A stretch of 64,000 bases of DNA from positions 29,659,859 through 29,723,858 of the forward strand of contig OW121858.1 in the NCBI GenBank assembly GCA_933228895.1, given 5' to 3'. Below the pieces are notes generated by a model. That model saw nothing but the letters and a program-made list of their open reading frames with translations. It searched no databases and was not told the DNA's origin. Positions 20,097 through 31,605 of this stretch are shown here, one piece after another (the stretch's first letter is position 1; each line of letters begins with the position of its first letter). This stretch comes from Platycnemis pennipes. Taxonomy: Eukaryota; Arthropoda; Insecta; Odonata; Platycnemididae. The position numbers and the translations under genes are program-made.

Positions 20097-21237
20097 ACAA
20101 GCTGACCCGGCCACGCGTTGCTGTGGCTCAATCTGGTTAAATGGAAAGCGATAGAAACGTTTATAGTATGTTTAATTTCACAATTCTTATGGGTATACAA
20201 TATATCTCAGCTGATCGATTGTTTTGCAGCTGGACACGCATATTTGTATATAATTTTAACGTCTTTACATGTCGTCACAAAGTAGAATATTTCAGGCAAG
20301 CATTTATTTCATCCGCTAGTGTCAATCGAGGAATTACAGGTAATGTTTGCCTGAAATGTCGTGCAAGCAAAAGCAATGCGTTCTCAAATGGTCTCAGGAT
20401 TCAACGGAAATCTTGCAATGATCGATCCAGAGCCTCGAGCGATGCTTTGTGCACCATTGTGCATTCATCCCAAGCAATAAGTTGGCATTTCTGAATAATA
20501 TTTGTCCCATGCCGGATGATTTGAATATGTTGCACGTGTTTCAATGAATTGCAAGTTCAATGGGATGCACATTGCACATCCCGTCTCCAGTGTCGATATT
20601 GTATTCTCGATATTGTACAAACTTCATGGAGTGAACAAAACAACTAACCAAAGCTTCATGGAAATTGGATGAATGTTGTGGTAATCCATGAAGTTATCAA
20701 TATTGTATCGATACAGTATCGATATTGTAATGATACTTTATAAAACTTTGATAAAAAAACACCTAAATAATTTCACCTCATTTTTGTATCAGTAATGTAT
20801 CGATGTATCCATAGTTTATCGATATTATATCGATACAGTATCGACATTGAATTATCGATTTTGTAGAAACCTTCGCGGAGCGTACTCAATAACTTTCCAA
20901 AGTTTCATGGCGTTCCGAAGAATAGTAATGCATAAAGGACAAACACATTATATACATTTGATACAGTATCGATATTGCAACGATAAATTCCTTTTAAAAA
21001 ACTAAATAATTTCACCTCAATTTTGTATCAATTATGTACCGATTTATCGATACTTTTGCGATATTATATCGATAAAGTATCGATATTGAAATATCGATTC
21101 CGTAGTCCTCTTTTCGGGAATGTGCTCAAAAACTTCCCAAAGTTTCATGGTGATCCGATGAATGGTGTAGTAATGCATAAAGGACATACAGACACACACA
21201 CACACACATACATTCATTTATATATATATATATAGAT
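20097..21237 (-). mobile_element. Non-autonomous Helitron, copy 2 (uninterrupted)
   Basis: Collinear with copy 1 from AAGCTGACCCGGCC to TATATATAGAT. It has the helicase relic, three tandem subunits rich in TATCGATA-like motifs, and an intact (AC)n/ATACATTCATT end. It supplies the empty site for the L1-Tx1 insertion in copy 1. The 11-bp minisatellite is absent from its flanks, so that array is not an obligatory part of the element. Confidence 0.8.
20160..20592 (-). pseudogene. Helitron PIF1-like helicase fragment (copy 2)
   Basis: Minus-strand QKCQLIAWDECTMVHKASLE is identical to copy 1, followed by the same in-frame stop after QDFR. A second stop appears downstream where copy 1 reads SNLRRHVK. 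Non-functional passenger sequence. Confidence 0.8.
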
Positions 21238-21697
21238 AATTATGGTTTAGTTGTTTTTAATGCACTATTCCTTGACTCATGCATTTCAGATCCTGACAAA
21301 AAGTTAAATCGATGTATAAATTGTTCCTGCAGTATTCGTAGCCTGTTTCGGTCTGATTCATTCGCTATAAACGTAGTTATTACGCAACAATTATAGTTCG
21401 TTTGTTCTGAAAGCACTCTGACGAGAATTCTTCATTTTTGATCCCAACTATAGACTTAAAACGATATCTTCAGTGTCCCTGCAGTGTTTTTAGCCTGTTT
21501 TTATCAGTATCGTTTCCTAAAAACATATTTATTGCGCAATAATCGTAGTGCGTTTGTTGTTTTTTAGGTGCAATCTTCCTTAAATTATTAATTTCAATAT
21601 ACGAAATAGAGACCGAATCAATGTGATTAGTGTTCCAGATCTATTTGTAGCCTCTTTCAGTCTGTTCTATTGGCTTAAAACATTGACCGTGTCGGTC
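21238..21697. other. Intergenic, nothing recognised
   Basis: No supported feature. Confidence 0.35.
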
Positions 21698-22670
21698 AAG
21701 GAGGTTCTACCGTGACTCCGCGTTTCAATATCCCGCAAAAGAGCTAGATATTTGTCATTTAATGAATAAATACCGATCCAGAAAAACAACAATGTATGGA
21801 AAATCAATCTATAGGGTGATGGCGCTTAGCACACAATAATTGTATGATTATGATGCTATTATATATAGCGCGTTGTAGTTGCATTCTATTTTAATACAAG
21901 CTCTTTTTTGACTCATTTTGACTTCGGAACATGACTGACGTATTGTGCCACGTTTAATTTATAAAGTGAGAATACATGCACGCTAATACGTATTCTAAAA
22001 TAGGTTAAATATTTTCTCACTTAGTTTTAAATAATTCTATTGCAAATAAAACTCTTGGTTTTGAATTTTATTTATGTTGATATTTAAAAAAATTGTTTGG
22101 CAACAATGACGCTGCTACCATTTGGAAACATTGGTATTAATTACGCCGTGTCAATAACCAATGAAATATTTAAATCATATGAAAAATATAAATAGGACAT
22201 TGTTGTAAGGTATATTTCTAAATTAAGTTAGATTAAATAGGCTCGTAAGCACGTTCCGTCACAAGTATCGTTGCCAATGATAACAACATACTGTAGCGCC
22301 ACTTTCATGTAGTAACTAAGGCTTTTCTGCTTTTTTTCGAGCAAACATTTATTAATGTCAGTTAAACAAGTGATATGGTAAGGCGAGAAGCGAGAAATGC
22401 TAAATTCTACATTAAAAATCGCATCTAAAATTAGTTTTTCGCCAAAACGACATTTCTCTTCACATTTTTAATCTGCATGTTTTACAGCACCTGTTAATCT
22501 GCTCTGCAGTATAAGCACATAATATAAAATAGTTTTTGTTCTTCAAACATATATTATGTTATGGAAAGGTCTCATTATTTCGTTGCCAATCGATACAAGG
22601 GGCAAAGTAAATGGTGTGTCCTGATATTTTCACTAAAATTATATCAACTTCATGTTTCGGTGGAGGCACC
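21698..22670 (+). mobile_element. MITE B, copy 1, abutting MITE A
   Basis: Starts AAGGAGGTTCTACCGTGACT after TC (the TTAA seen elsewhere has decayed) and ends TTCGGTGGAGGCACC. No coding frame. Only GT separates its right end from the first base of the reverse MITE A copy at 22673, so the right TTAA has been lost or replaced. Confidence 0.8.
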
Positions 22671-22672
22671 GT

Positions 22673-23213
22673 AATGGGGGCGTTTACTCGGAACCGAAAT
22701 CGCAATTCTGTACACGAAATCGTTAGACGGAAACGAAAAACGAATTTTTGTGAAAAAATTAATCTTCTAACCACAACCGTTCACTCATAAATCAAAAAAT
22801 AAAATAAGCAAAAGTTGACGCCCACCGAAAATGCTGCTGTGATAACATTGACGTCATTTTCCTCCCGTCCTTGACTGCTTTCAGGGGAAGGGAAGGGAGT
22901 GGAGTGGGGTTCTCGGAAGGTCTACTCGCACAGATGCTGTCGCAATCATTCTTATTGGCCGAGTCGGCTGTGTCCCCCCCTTTGCGACAAGGCGAAGTAG
23001 CTTCGCGGGCTCAGTTGTGATTGGACGAAGTCGATATACGTCAGAAGTTGCACCACACCCACTTTTCCGAAAGGGTTAAAAAAAACATCAGTTTTTCGCC
23101 GTTTATAACTCGGGAAATAATTGTCGGATCAGAAAACGGAAAAATACGTGTCCTTTTATTTTACAAACTCTATCAGATTCGGCAATAAAAAAAATATGGT
23201 AAACGACCCCATT
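22673..23213 (-). mobile_element. MITE A, copy 3
   Basis: Reverse copy with ends AATGGGGGCGTTTAC and GTAAACGACCCCATT, 541 bp, collinear with copies 1, 4 and 5. It sits directly against the right end of MITE B copy 1. Confidence 0.85.
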
Positions 23214-23709
23214 GTCATACTTTGGTTCTAGATTTGGCAAAGTAAACCATTCATTTTTGCTCGAAATTTGAAGTGTAACGTGATGGTCCCTGGAAGGATT
23301 TCGCTTCAGTCTCGTGAGTCTGGATGCGAGGCTGCTTACCCTGGGAGCCCTGGCTCGCTTCGCACAAGGAGGGGAGGTAGGGGACTGGAGTGGGAAGTCA
23401 GGGAGGGGAAGTTTGCGAAAGTTTTAGCAGGGGAGTTTGTTGGGAGGGGTGAGGGGGTAGTAGGAAGGGCGGATAGGAGGGGGTAGCCGGTTTGCTCTGG
23501 ACGTAAAAATCAATGAGATACCCAGGTCCTACCCGTCGGATAGCTGCAGACTGCTCGCTTCGAAATTTCCAGAGTTTAACAGCGAAATCAGAGCTCTCTG
23601 CTGGCTAAGCAACACTACCAAAACACCATAGTGAATACCCTGGTTCTTCATTTTATCATCACTTTCTTCATTATTAGTAATTTTTTTACCATAAAAGTGT
23701 AAAAATAAT
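23214..23709. other. Purine-rich intergenic patch
   Basis: Between 23330 and 23490 the plus strand is GA-rich (GGGGAGGTAGGGGACTGG style). No domain in the short frame there. Confidence 0.4.
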
Positions 23710-23819
23710 AGTACCCTGCAAGCAGGCATAAAGGTGTGTGGCAGGGGGTGAATTCTCACCGAACCTGCACTACATATCATGCTTAAAAAAGGATTAGTAT
23801 TTACATACTGCTCTAAACA

Positions 23820-24116
23820 CACTGTAAAAAGTTGATCTGATTTTCAGTGCGATCTGAATTTAAGCGCTGTCTGGTTGTAAGGCAGGAACACGGATTTAAG
23901 GTACGGAAGAGGCAGGAACATGGATGGTTGGTACAGGAGCAGTTGAGCAGGAAGCAGAGGAAGCAGGATTCTGGATGGTCTGATTTTCAGCCGTTCACCT
24001 GCCTTATTTTTAGACAAGATATTACTGCTGAAATTCAACATACCCTGTCTTAAAATTGTTGCATCTGAAATTCAGATCGCTTTTGTACCTTAAAATCAGA
24101 TCTACTTTTTACAGTG
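23820..24116. mobile_element. 297-bp MITE, CACTGTAAAAA TIRs, 2-bp TSD
   Basis: The ends CACTGTAAAAAGTTGATCTG and, reverse-complemented, CACTGTAAAAAGTAGATCTG form a TIR of about 27 bp. CA stands on both sides (23818-23819 and 24117-24118). The paralogous LINE sequence at about 25296 (TCTAATCATCACTATTTAA) shows the empty site. CACTG ends with a 2-bp duplication suggest a CACTA/EnSpm-like relationship, though CACTG also occurs in other groups. The open frame inside is not a gene. Confidence 0.85.
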
Positions 24117-24444
24117 CATCACAATTTAAAAAAGATAAAAATAGCAAAGTAAGCATGCGAAAACGCAATGGAAAATGAAAGAATGAAACTTGTGGAAAGT
24201 TATCCTGAAATTGTTAACCCTGAAGTTATCAGCTATGCAAAAACATTCTTTTAGTAGGGTTAGCTTAAATTCCTTACACCAACATGCACCTACCTATGCT
24301 ATGCATTGATTCACTCGTATTGGACATATTTTTACCGCTATTAATATCCTTAAATGTACGAGGAAAAAAAAAACATTAAAATCTGTCAGTTCGGCAATCA
24401 ATTTCTCTAATTTTGTCATGTTATGGTCCAGTCTACCACAATAA

Positions 24445-24845
24445 ATAGGTTAAAAACATTTTACGAACCCCAACTTACTATGGCAGACTGGACCATAATC
24501 ATAAAGTTAGAGAAATTGATTGCCGAACTGACCGATTCAAAATGTCCTTTTTCCCTCGCACAATAAGAGATACGAATAACGGTAAATATGTCCTATCGGA
24601 GAGTAGCAATGAATAGCATTGGTAGCTGCATGTTGGTATGAGTACTTAAAGCTAACCCTACTAACAGAATGTTTTTGCATGTTTTCTTTGCAATTTCTAT
24701 CTTCTTTAAATAGTGTAGTTCTGACTACTATATTAATACTATTCCTTTTTTATGCATGATATGTAGTGCATGTTTGGTGAGCAATCACCCCCTGCCACAC
24801 ACCCTTGTGGTGGCTTGCAGGGTATTATGTAGATGTAGATAGATG
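24445..24845 (+). mobile_element. LINE family P inserted in its own family
   Basis: A 401-bp plus-strand 3' fragment ending in TATTATGTAGATGTAGATAG. AATAA stands at 24440-24444 and 24846-24850 as a likely TSD. The host is an opposite-strand copy of the same family, so the pair forms a large imperfect inverted repeat. Confidence 0.8.
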
Positions 24846-25249
24846 AATAATTTGGAGTTCGCCAAATATTTTTAACGGTTGAAACACTGAAAATATTATC
24901 ATAGAATTCATTTAAGAGATTGATTCTAAATTTCAACCTGTGATCTGACAATTATTCCCATTTTAATTCATTAATAGACTGGTTACGCTAGTATGGTTAT
25001 CATACCGTCCCTTTACAAATCTTGCCGATCTTCGCTGCACACGTTCAAGTTCGTTATTCAGGCCGATTACGTGGGGATCCCATAATACACTGGCAGCGTA
25101 TCGTAAATGAGGTCTTACGAGGAAATTAAGTAGGTGATTTCTCTAACTGCATGATCGTCACATTTACCCAATACTCTTTTGATGAATCCCAGTCTAAGAT
25201 TAGCTTGACCCATTATTTCATTAGGATGTGTTAAACCCAACAATGAGAT

Positions 25250-26120
25250 CATGCACATCACATATCATGCACAAAAAAGGATTAGTATTTATATCCGTTC
25301 TAATCATCACTATTTAAAAAAAGATAAAAATAGGAAACAATAAATGCAAAATCATGCTGTTTGTTGGGTCAACTTCAAGTACTTATACCAACATGCTATC
25401 CATTGCTACACTCGTATTGGATACATTTATACAGCTATTCATATCCAAAATTGTACGAGGAAAAAAGGACATTTTGAATCTGTCTGTTCGGCAATCAATT
25501 TCTCCAATTTTAATGTTAATAGTCCAGTCTGCCATCGTTAGTTGGGGTTCGCAAAATATTTTTAACATCATCACTGAAAATATGGTCTTGGAATTTATTT
25601 AAGAGATTAAGTCTAAATTTCAACCTGCGATCTGACAATGATTCCCAATTTAATTCATTAGACTGATTACGGTAATATAGTTGTATAATACCGTCCCTTT
25701 ACAAATCTTATAAGATCTTCGCTGCACACGTTCAAGTTCGTTATTTAGACCGATTTCGTAGGGATCCCATACACTGGCAGCGTATTCCAAATGAGGTCTT
25801 ACAAGGGAAAAGTAGCTGATTTCTCGTACATGATCGTCACATTTACCCAGTACTCTTGTGATGAATCCCAGTCTACGATTCGCTTGACCCATTATTTCAT
25901 TAGGATGTGTTTACCCCAAAAATAAGATCATGTGTAAGTCTTATTCCAAGATATTTAATGGATTCCACGTTTGTTAATTCATCATTAATTATTTTGTAAG
26001 TGCTGGGAGGAGAATAATTCCTTTTCCAAAAATTCATTGCTACACATTTAAAAAAAATGTACTTCTAACTGCCGTGTATCACAACATTTTTCAATTGCTT
26101 GTAGGTCATCATCTAAATGC
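25250..26120 (-). mobile_element. LINE family P fragment with RT YLG region
   Basis: Minus strand, reaching further 5' than its relatives. It encodes MNFWKRNYSPPSTYKI, TNVESIKYLGIRL, then stops, GQANRRLGFITRVLGKCDD, SLVRPHLEYAASVWDPYEIG and finally REIDCRTDRFKMSFFPRTI. KYLG is the last conserved RT motif. Stops and frame breaks make it non-functional. Its 3' UTR lacks the terminal hairpin block. Confidence 0.75.
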
Positions 26121-26337
26121 GTTTTAATGATTAAACATACTTATTTCGCCAAGCATTTATTAAAAAAATTGTCTCCACGTACATCAGGTAAACAACTCCC
26201 ATAGTGATTTCGCACCGTGACGTCATGGGATGACGTAGTGTTTTTAAGAAGCTGCCGAAAGCGTACAATTTACTGGAGCAATCTTTTCGCCATTTTCATT
26301 TCATCCAATTAAATTTCACATTATGATTACAGCTCCA

Positions 26338-27307
26338 TCATCATCAAGGGTCGACAATCCTAGGATTGGTTTGACGCAGCCCTCCACTCGATTCTTCTAT
26401 GAGCTACAACATCTTCATATTGACGTAATTTTTCTCTTCCACGACCTTCACGACCTGTTCCATATGTATCTCATGCGAGACCTGTCTTTTCCATTCTTTC
26501 CGTTCACTTTTCCCTCTAAGTCGATTGTCTTCATCAGGCCATCGTGTCTTAAGATGTTGCGTATTAAGTTTTCCCGTCTTCTTTTTAGAGTTGTCAGCAG
26601 ACTTCTCTTCTCTCCCACTCTTCTTATAGGACTTCCTCGTTACTTACTCGATCGATCCATTTTATCTTCAAATCATTCTTCTTTCATAGCACCACATTTC
26701 GAATGCTTCCACTCTATTCTTCTTGGCTGCTGTCATCGTCCATGCCTCACTACAATCAAAGAAACATGCTCCAATTATACGCTTTAATGAATTGCTTCCA
26801 TACTTCCAAGCTTGTATTTCCAGATGTAAGTTTTTTTTTGTTTCTAGATGTAAGTTTAAGTCTTGTTTCGATAGAATACCCTCTTCGGCTGGGCTTTTCT
26901 TCTAAGAACGATTTCTTTCTTGCTTCATCCATCATTGGTTACTCGGCTTCCTAGGTAACAGAACTCTTTAACCTCTTCAAGTTTTTGTTCTCCTAGTTTG
27001 ACATTGGTTTTGGCCTCTTCTCTCTTGCTGCACACCAATACCTTAGTCTTCTTATTGATCTTCAGCTGATATCTGGCCATTGTCCTTTCCATGGTTACCA
27101 GAATCTTGTTCAGCTCCTTCTCTGTCTCTGCTATGAGAGCTATGTCATCAGCGAATCGCAGCATGTTGATTGTTTCTCCGTGGATTTATTCACTCCAGAA
27201 CACTTCTCCTTGACTTCACTGATGGCTCTCTCGATGTAAACATTAAAAATTAACGGGACCCAGTGCACAGCCTTGTCTCACTCCTTTCCTTATTCTTGCT
27301 TCTTTGT
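26338..27307 (-). mobile_element. 5'-truncated RTE-like LINE with 12-bp TSD
   Basis: ATTACAGCTCCA stands at 26326-26337 and at 27308-27319, a perfect 12-bp target-site duplication around a 970-bp minus-strand insertion. The 3' end carries a GATGATGATG tail (CATCATCATC on the plus strand at 26336). The 5' part encodes RT motifs B to D. Truncation inside the RT is the usual outcome of incomplete target-primed reverse transcription. Confidence 0.9.
26925..27300 (-). pseudogene. RT fragment (FADD) of the truncated LINE
   Basis: Minus-strand MLRFADDIALIAETEKELNK continues to LKINKKTKVLVCSKREEAKT and KEFCYLGSRVTNDG, which are RT motifs C, D and E. Upstream, RIRKGVRQGCALGPVNF (motif B) is separated by a stop and a frame change. 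The FADD box, the YLGS motif and the GAT-type tail fit an RTE- or CR1-related clade; I cannot separate the two. Confidence 0.8.
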
Positions 27308-27319
27308 ATTACAGCTCCA

Positions 27320-28704
27320 GCTATCTTTAATTACGAAAAGAAGAGGAACGTATTATGGGGTCTTAATTTGGTACACGTTCGTGATGACTTACACTACTTG
27401 TGGTATCCTAACGTTACGTATTCTTCATACAGTTACACACTAAACAAAACGTTGTTGTGTCATTCATTTGCTATTTCCAAAAACGAAAAACCCTTGGAAA
27501 AGAAATCCTGAATATTTCATGGGGTACCCTATTTAATTTCAGTTATCCAGAATCTTGTATCTTCAATATCAGAAATATGTCAAAGCCTTCGTTTTAAAAT
27601 AAAACTGCGATTAGGTAAATTCTTCCTCTAATTTAAACCCTGCCATTACCAAATGCTTCTTGTCGGCACCGATATAATACCAATGTGTAGTCTACCTTAA
27701 TAATAGTCGCATAAACTGTGAATTTAACCATCCAAGAAGATATTTTTTAAAGAAATTAATGGCACCATAACGTTGAATTTAATCAGTAAATAACTTCATT
27801 CAAGCCATTTGTCCAATCTAGTTGTTCAGGACAGCAAAGAAAGCGAAGCCGATACTACAGCCAGTGACTGAATAACCCCATTACCTTTTATCATTGAGAG
27901 TTATACCAAAAAAACTAGCATTTTACAAAAACTACACATTTGGACAGTAATTAATGATTATTTTCGTATCTAGTTCCGTCATTATCACAAATCTATCACA
28001 CGACCCTTAATTCATGTACCCTGGAGAAGATGAATATGTGATTAGCATTCCCTTGTCGACCGCTTAACACACAGGGTTTGCGGAACTGATGTCGTCTTGT
28101 TTTTTTGTTGGGTAGATGGTGAGGGTTGTTATGGAGACCACGTGTTGACATCAGAGTTTATTGATGTCGTTAAGGTCGATTCACGACATGGAATCGGGCT
28201 TTCGTGGCAGTATCGATGATATTCATACCTCGATATATATCGGTATCGTCTGTGACTCGCGGTACTTCCGCGCTTGTGATGTGTCAAACGATTAATCGAT
28301 ACTTAATTACTAAATTTGAAAAATTACGTCACTTTGCAGTTTTTTCTAGCCCCGTTCCGGTGTATGGTCAAAGCAAAATCTACCCTTGCATAGCAACATC
28401 AACAAACAAACAACTATCGACTTCCAAACTTTTTAAACATTCCATAGCAACGATAAAAATAACAAAAACAAATTTCACAATTTACAAATTATAAAGAAAT
28501 AATAAACTTTATTTTTACCCTTGTATCTTTATATAAATTTAACTATATTCTCTTCCTCCGACATATTTTAATCCTATTATAAGTAATACATTTAAATTAA
28601 CCTTACTATATCGGCCATTTTCTTCGGAATATCGCCGGATGTCGTGCGATAAAGTACCATCGATATATCATCGACTCCACTTCCGAGCAAAATAGCCATT
28701 CACA
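27320..28704. other. Intergenic with TATCGATA-like palindromes
   Basis: No gene seen. Palindromic CGATATATATCG near 28233 and ATCGATATATCATCGA near 28660 are the only notable motifs; they resemble DREF/BEAF-type sites but may be chance. Confidence 0.35.
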
Positions 28705-28775
28705 GTATATTTCCCTGCCACACACCACACGTGGTGGTGTATTACGTAGAAAGGGTATTACGTAGATGTAGATGT
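28705..28775 (+). mobile_element. LINE family P, terminal 3' scrap
   Basis: CCCTGCCACACACC, a GTGGTGGTGTATTACGTAGA stretch and GTAGATGTAGATG match the family P 3' terminus. About 70 bp remain. Confidence 0.6.
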
Positions 28776-29229
28776 AATATTGTTGACCAATGGCGATGAT
28801 GAATGTGTGGATGGATTAATTCACGCGACGAATTTTTTTCCGTTAAAACAACAATGTAATTTTATTAATCGCGATTGGCTACAACTTGTCACAGTTGAGT
28901 GGCAGTCTTGTAATTACAACTTATGTAGTCTACTAGTGGTATAGGTCCAGTTCAGCGTGGTTAATGTATTTCTAACATTTTAGTGTAAAAATGGCGGAAT
29001 GAGTTATGTGTTCCTTATACGATTTGCTCTTTTACGAATAAATACTCGAAAATAAGGTTCGATCTTAATTTTAAACAGTGTTGCCTAGTTGTAACATAAG
29101 AGTTTAATTCGATTTAGTTCATAGAAATTATGAAGAATCGTTGTAAATAATGAGAAAAATAACTATTTTCACTCATGGCGGTTTGTTGAAATTCATATTT
29201 AAACTATTTACTCACGGAATTACGGCGTT

Positions 29230-29580
29230 ATCTCAATTTAGACTGATGTTAGCCAAGCAAAAGATAAGTATCGTCCAGCATAGTTCAAATAATTACAGAT
29301 ATTTTATGACAGATTGAGCTAATGGATCATTTCGTGCATCACGATCGGATCACGAAAGGGCTATAATGTGAATGAATTGTACGGAATTAAATGTCAATCT
29401 GTGATTACAACAGAGCTAATGTAATATCTCAATTTTAACTGAGGTTATCTAAGAATAACTGCTCTAATGATCGAGTCAGTTAAAATAAAATGAAATATTT
29501 TACGTCAAACTGAGCCAACGGATCATTTCATTCGTCACGATCGGTTCAAACGAGGCTGTAAAGTGAATGAATCACGCGAA
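29230..29580. repeat. Imperfect tandem duplication, about 194 bp
   Basis: GGATCATTTCGTGCATCACG at about 29326 is matched by GGATCATTTCATTCGTCACG at about 29520. Neighbouring blocks (GCGTTATCTCAATTT and TAATATCTCAATTTT) keep the same order. Old, diverged duplication. Confidence 0.7.
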
Positions 29581-29639
29581 CGTGTTGTAAAAATTGAGTA
29601 ACTCTCTGAGTCGGCTCTGATCCTTTCGCGAACGACTCA

Positions 29640-30060
29640 TTTTCTATCGACGTTCCTCCCACACTCATGCCCTTTCCTCGACTCCTTATTTTTATTTATC
29701 GTTGAGGAGGACGTGTCGGACGATCCCATTGGTCGAGGCAACCACCCAATGGGATGTCTTCCTTCAGAGAAGCTTGGTGAACGATTCTCCCTTTCCCTGA
29801 GGGGGGAACTGGTCCCACCCACTCTCTCTCCGTTGGTTGGCCTACTAGCCTCTCCCCCAAGAGGGGAGGAGGCGGGTCGACTCAAAACTTCCTCCTTCCT
29901 CCCCTCAAGAAGTCGTTCCTCCTTACTTACTTGCTCCTCCGTTGCTATGGAAACGGGGTGAACGGATCGTATCGGAGACCCACTCGCCGATGAGACGCTC
30001 CGGGTTATGAGTCGGTCGCGGGGATGACTCGTTCGCGAGAACGATAACCGTATCCAACGA
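29640..30060. promoter_or_regulatory. GC-rich patch with CCAAT pair and X-box
   Basis: Opposed CCAAT boxes (CCCATTGGTCG near 29727, ACCCAATGGGA near 29742) and a strong RFX-type X-box, GTTGCTATGGAAAC at 29941-29954, lie in a CpG-containing block. This could be a promoter of a gene outside the recognisable set. No coding exon is seen nearby, so the role is inferred. Confidence 0.3.
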
Positions 30061-31110
30061 CAATAAAATTTTATACTGAATTTGCATTAGATGTAGATTT
30101 CGCAAAAATCACTGCATTTGGCTGCGGATTGTTATGTGGACACAGTAATTGTAGGCATTAACTCGGCCATCGGAAGAGCTTGTTTGGAACCCTTGTAAAA
30201 AAACAAGGAAATTGTTTATCATAAGATGTTTACGGAGTTACTTAAGCAAAAAAAAATACATGAACACAAGAGGTTAAGTCGTTTAAGACTTTTTTCACCC
30301 ATTTGTGACATCACATACTATATTTCTGTCGAAGCATGTTGCATGTTTATGAATTAAGTTGAAGGATGTATCTTTTGGACAAAAACACAACGAAATGCGA
30401 ATGTAGCCATGGAGACGTGGTAAATAAACAACGAAGAATAATGGATTATTGTTGGCAGTACACATTTATGTTGTTTTGATTGTTTAAAAAACATAAATAG
30501 TAAGAAATAAAGTGATTACAAATGCATTACTATAAATAAAATAACTATTATTAATTTGTGTCTACCCATTATCTCCACTTTTTCAAACTTTAAGCGACAA
30601 AAGAATAAATTTTCGCGCGCGTTCAGTTGTTATTTAGCAGGGTGATAATTAGAATGGATTTTGAATTGAAGGTACTTTGGTTTCGTGAATGTGTAAGGAA
30701 AATGCATGAATGCATTGCATCATGAATATTTACTTGCATTTTGTTCATAGGTTTTTATTACTACCTACTTAATATACTTGTACCCTCATTATATTGATAG
30801 CAGAACCTAATTAAGTGGTGTATTGAACAATGTTGCTTGCACTTTATTTATTTTATTGAATATTCACCCTTTTGCCTTATATCTTTGGTAGACAAACAGT
30901 TTAATCGGTTGAATGAGAGGAAGGACATGGAATTCTTCAATTTTGCGTTTGTCATACAGTTTAAGAGTTCTCAATGTGATTTTTTTTGTTCTACGAGCTT
31001 ATAGGCGTTTTTTTTAGTAATTCACCGGCTAGACGTTAGGTCTAGCCTCCCAAGTTTTGAAAATTTGTGCGAAAGTAGACAATAGGAAGACTGAAGCAAA
31101 CAGATAGACA
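30061..31110. other. Intergenic, nothing recognised
   Basis: AT-rich. Only another X-box-like GTAGCCATGGAGAC at 30403-30416 stands out. Confidence 0.4.
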
Positions 31111-31605
31111 CTCTGTTGTTGTAAGAGACTACTGTTTTTCAAATGTTTGTATTACAACTGTTACTAAGTTATTGTTGTGAAGTCAACGCTGATTATAATA
31201 AGTTTATAATAACACTGTTACTAATCTATTGTTGTGAAGTCAACACTGTTTTTCACATGTTTATAATACCACTGTTACTAAGTTATTGATGTGAAGTCAA
31301 CACTGTTTTTCACCTGTTTATAATACCACTGTTACTAATCTATTGTTGTGAAGTCAACACTGTTTTTCACATGTTTATATTACCACTGTTACTAAGTTAT
31401 TGATGTGAAGTCAACACTGTTTTTCACATGTTTATAATACCACTGTTACTAAGCTATTGTTGTGAAGTCAAGACTGTTTTTCATGTTTATACTATCACTG
31501 TTACTAAGTTACTGTTGTGAAGTCAACACCGTTTTTCATAAGTTTTGTATTACTACTGTTACTGAATTATTGTTGCTAAGTCACCACTTCCTACGATACA
31601 CCCTT
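31110..31605. repeat. 57-bp minisatellite, about 8 units
   Basis: The anchor GTTGTGAAGTCAAC or GATGTGAAGTCAAC occurs at 31174, 31231, 31288, 31345, 31402, 31459 and 31514, a 57-bp period (last 55). Each unit also has ACTGTTTTTCACATG and CCACTGTTACTAAG. Alternating units (31288 and 31402) share GATG where the others have GTTG, suggesting a higher-order two-unit duplication. Confidence 0.95.

Larger units (their letters stand above)
23710..25220 (-). mobile_element. LINE family P copy, interrupted twice
   Basis: The minus-strand fragment runs from its 3' UTR hairpin block (GTGTGTGGCAGGGGGTGA, about 23736) up to the coding part near 25220. It is broken by the CACTG-ended MITE (23820-24116) and by a plus-strand copy of its own family (24445-24845). 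Extra sequence at about 24171-24237 has no counterpart in other copies. Confidence 0.75.

Noticed and set aside
23847..24053. 68-codon frame with KRQEHG-like repeats
   Set aside because: Lies wholly inside the CACTG-ended MITE and shows no conserved motif.
26323..26787. 154-codon plus-strand frame
   Set aside because: Antisense to the 3' part of the LINE bounded by the 12-bp TSD.
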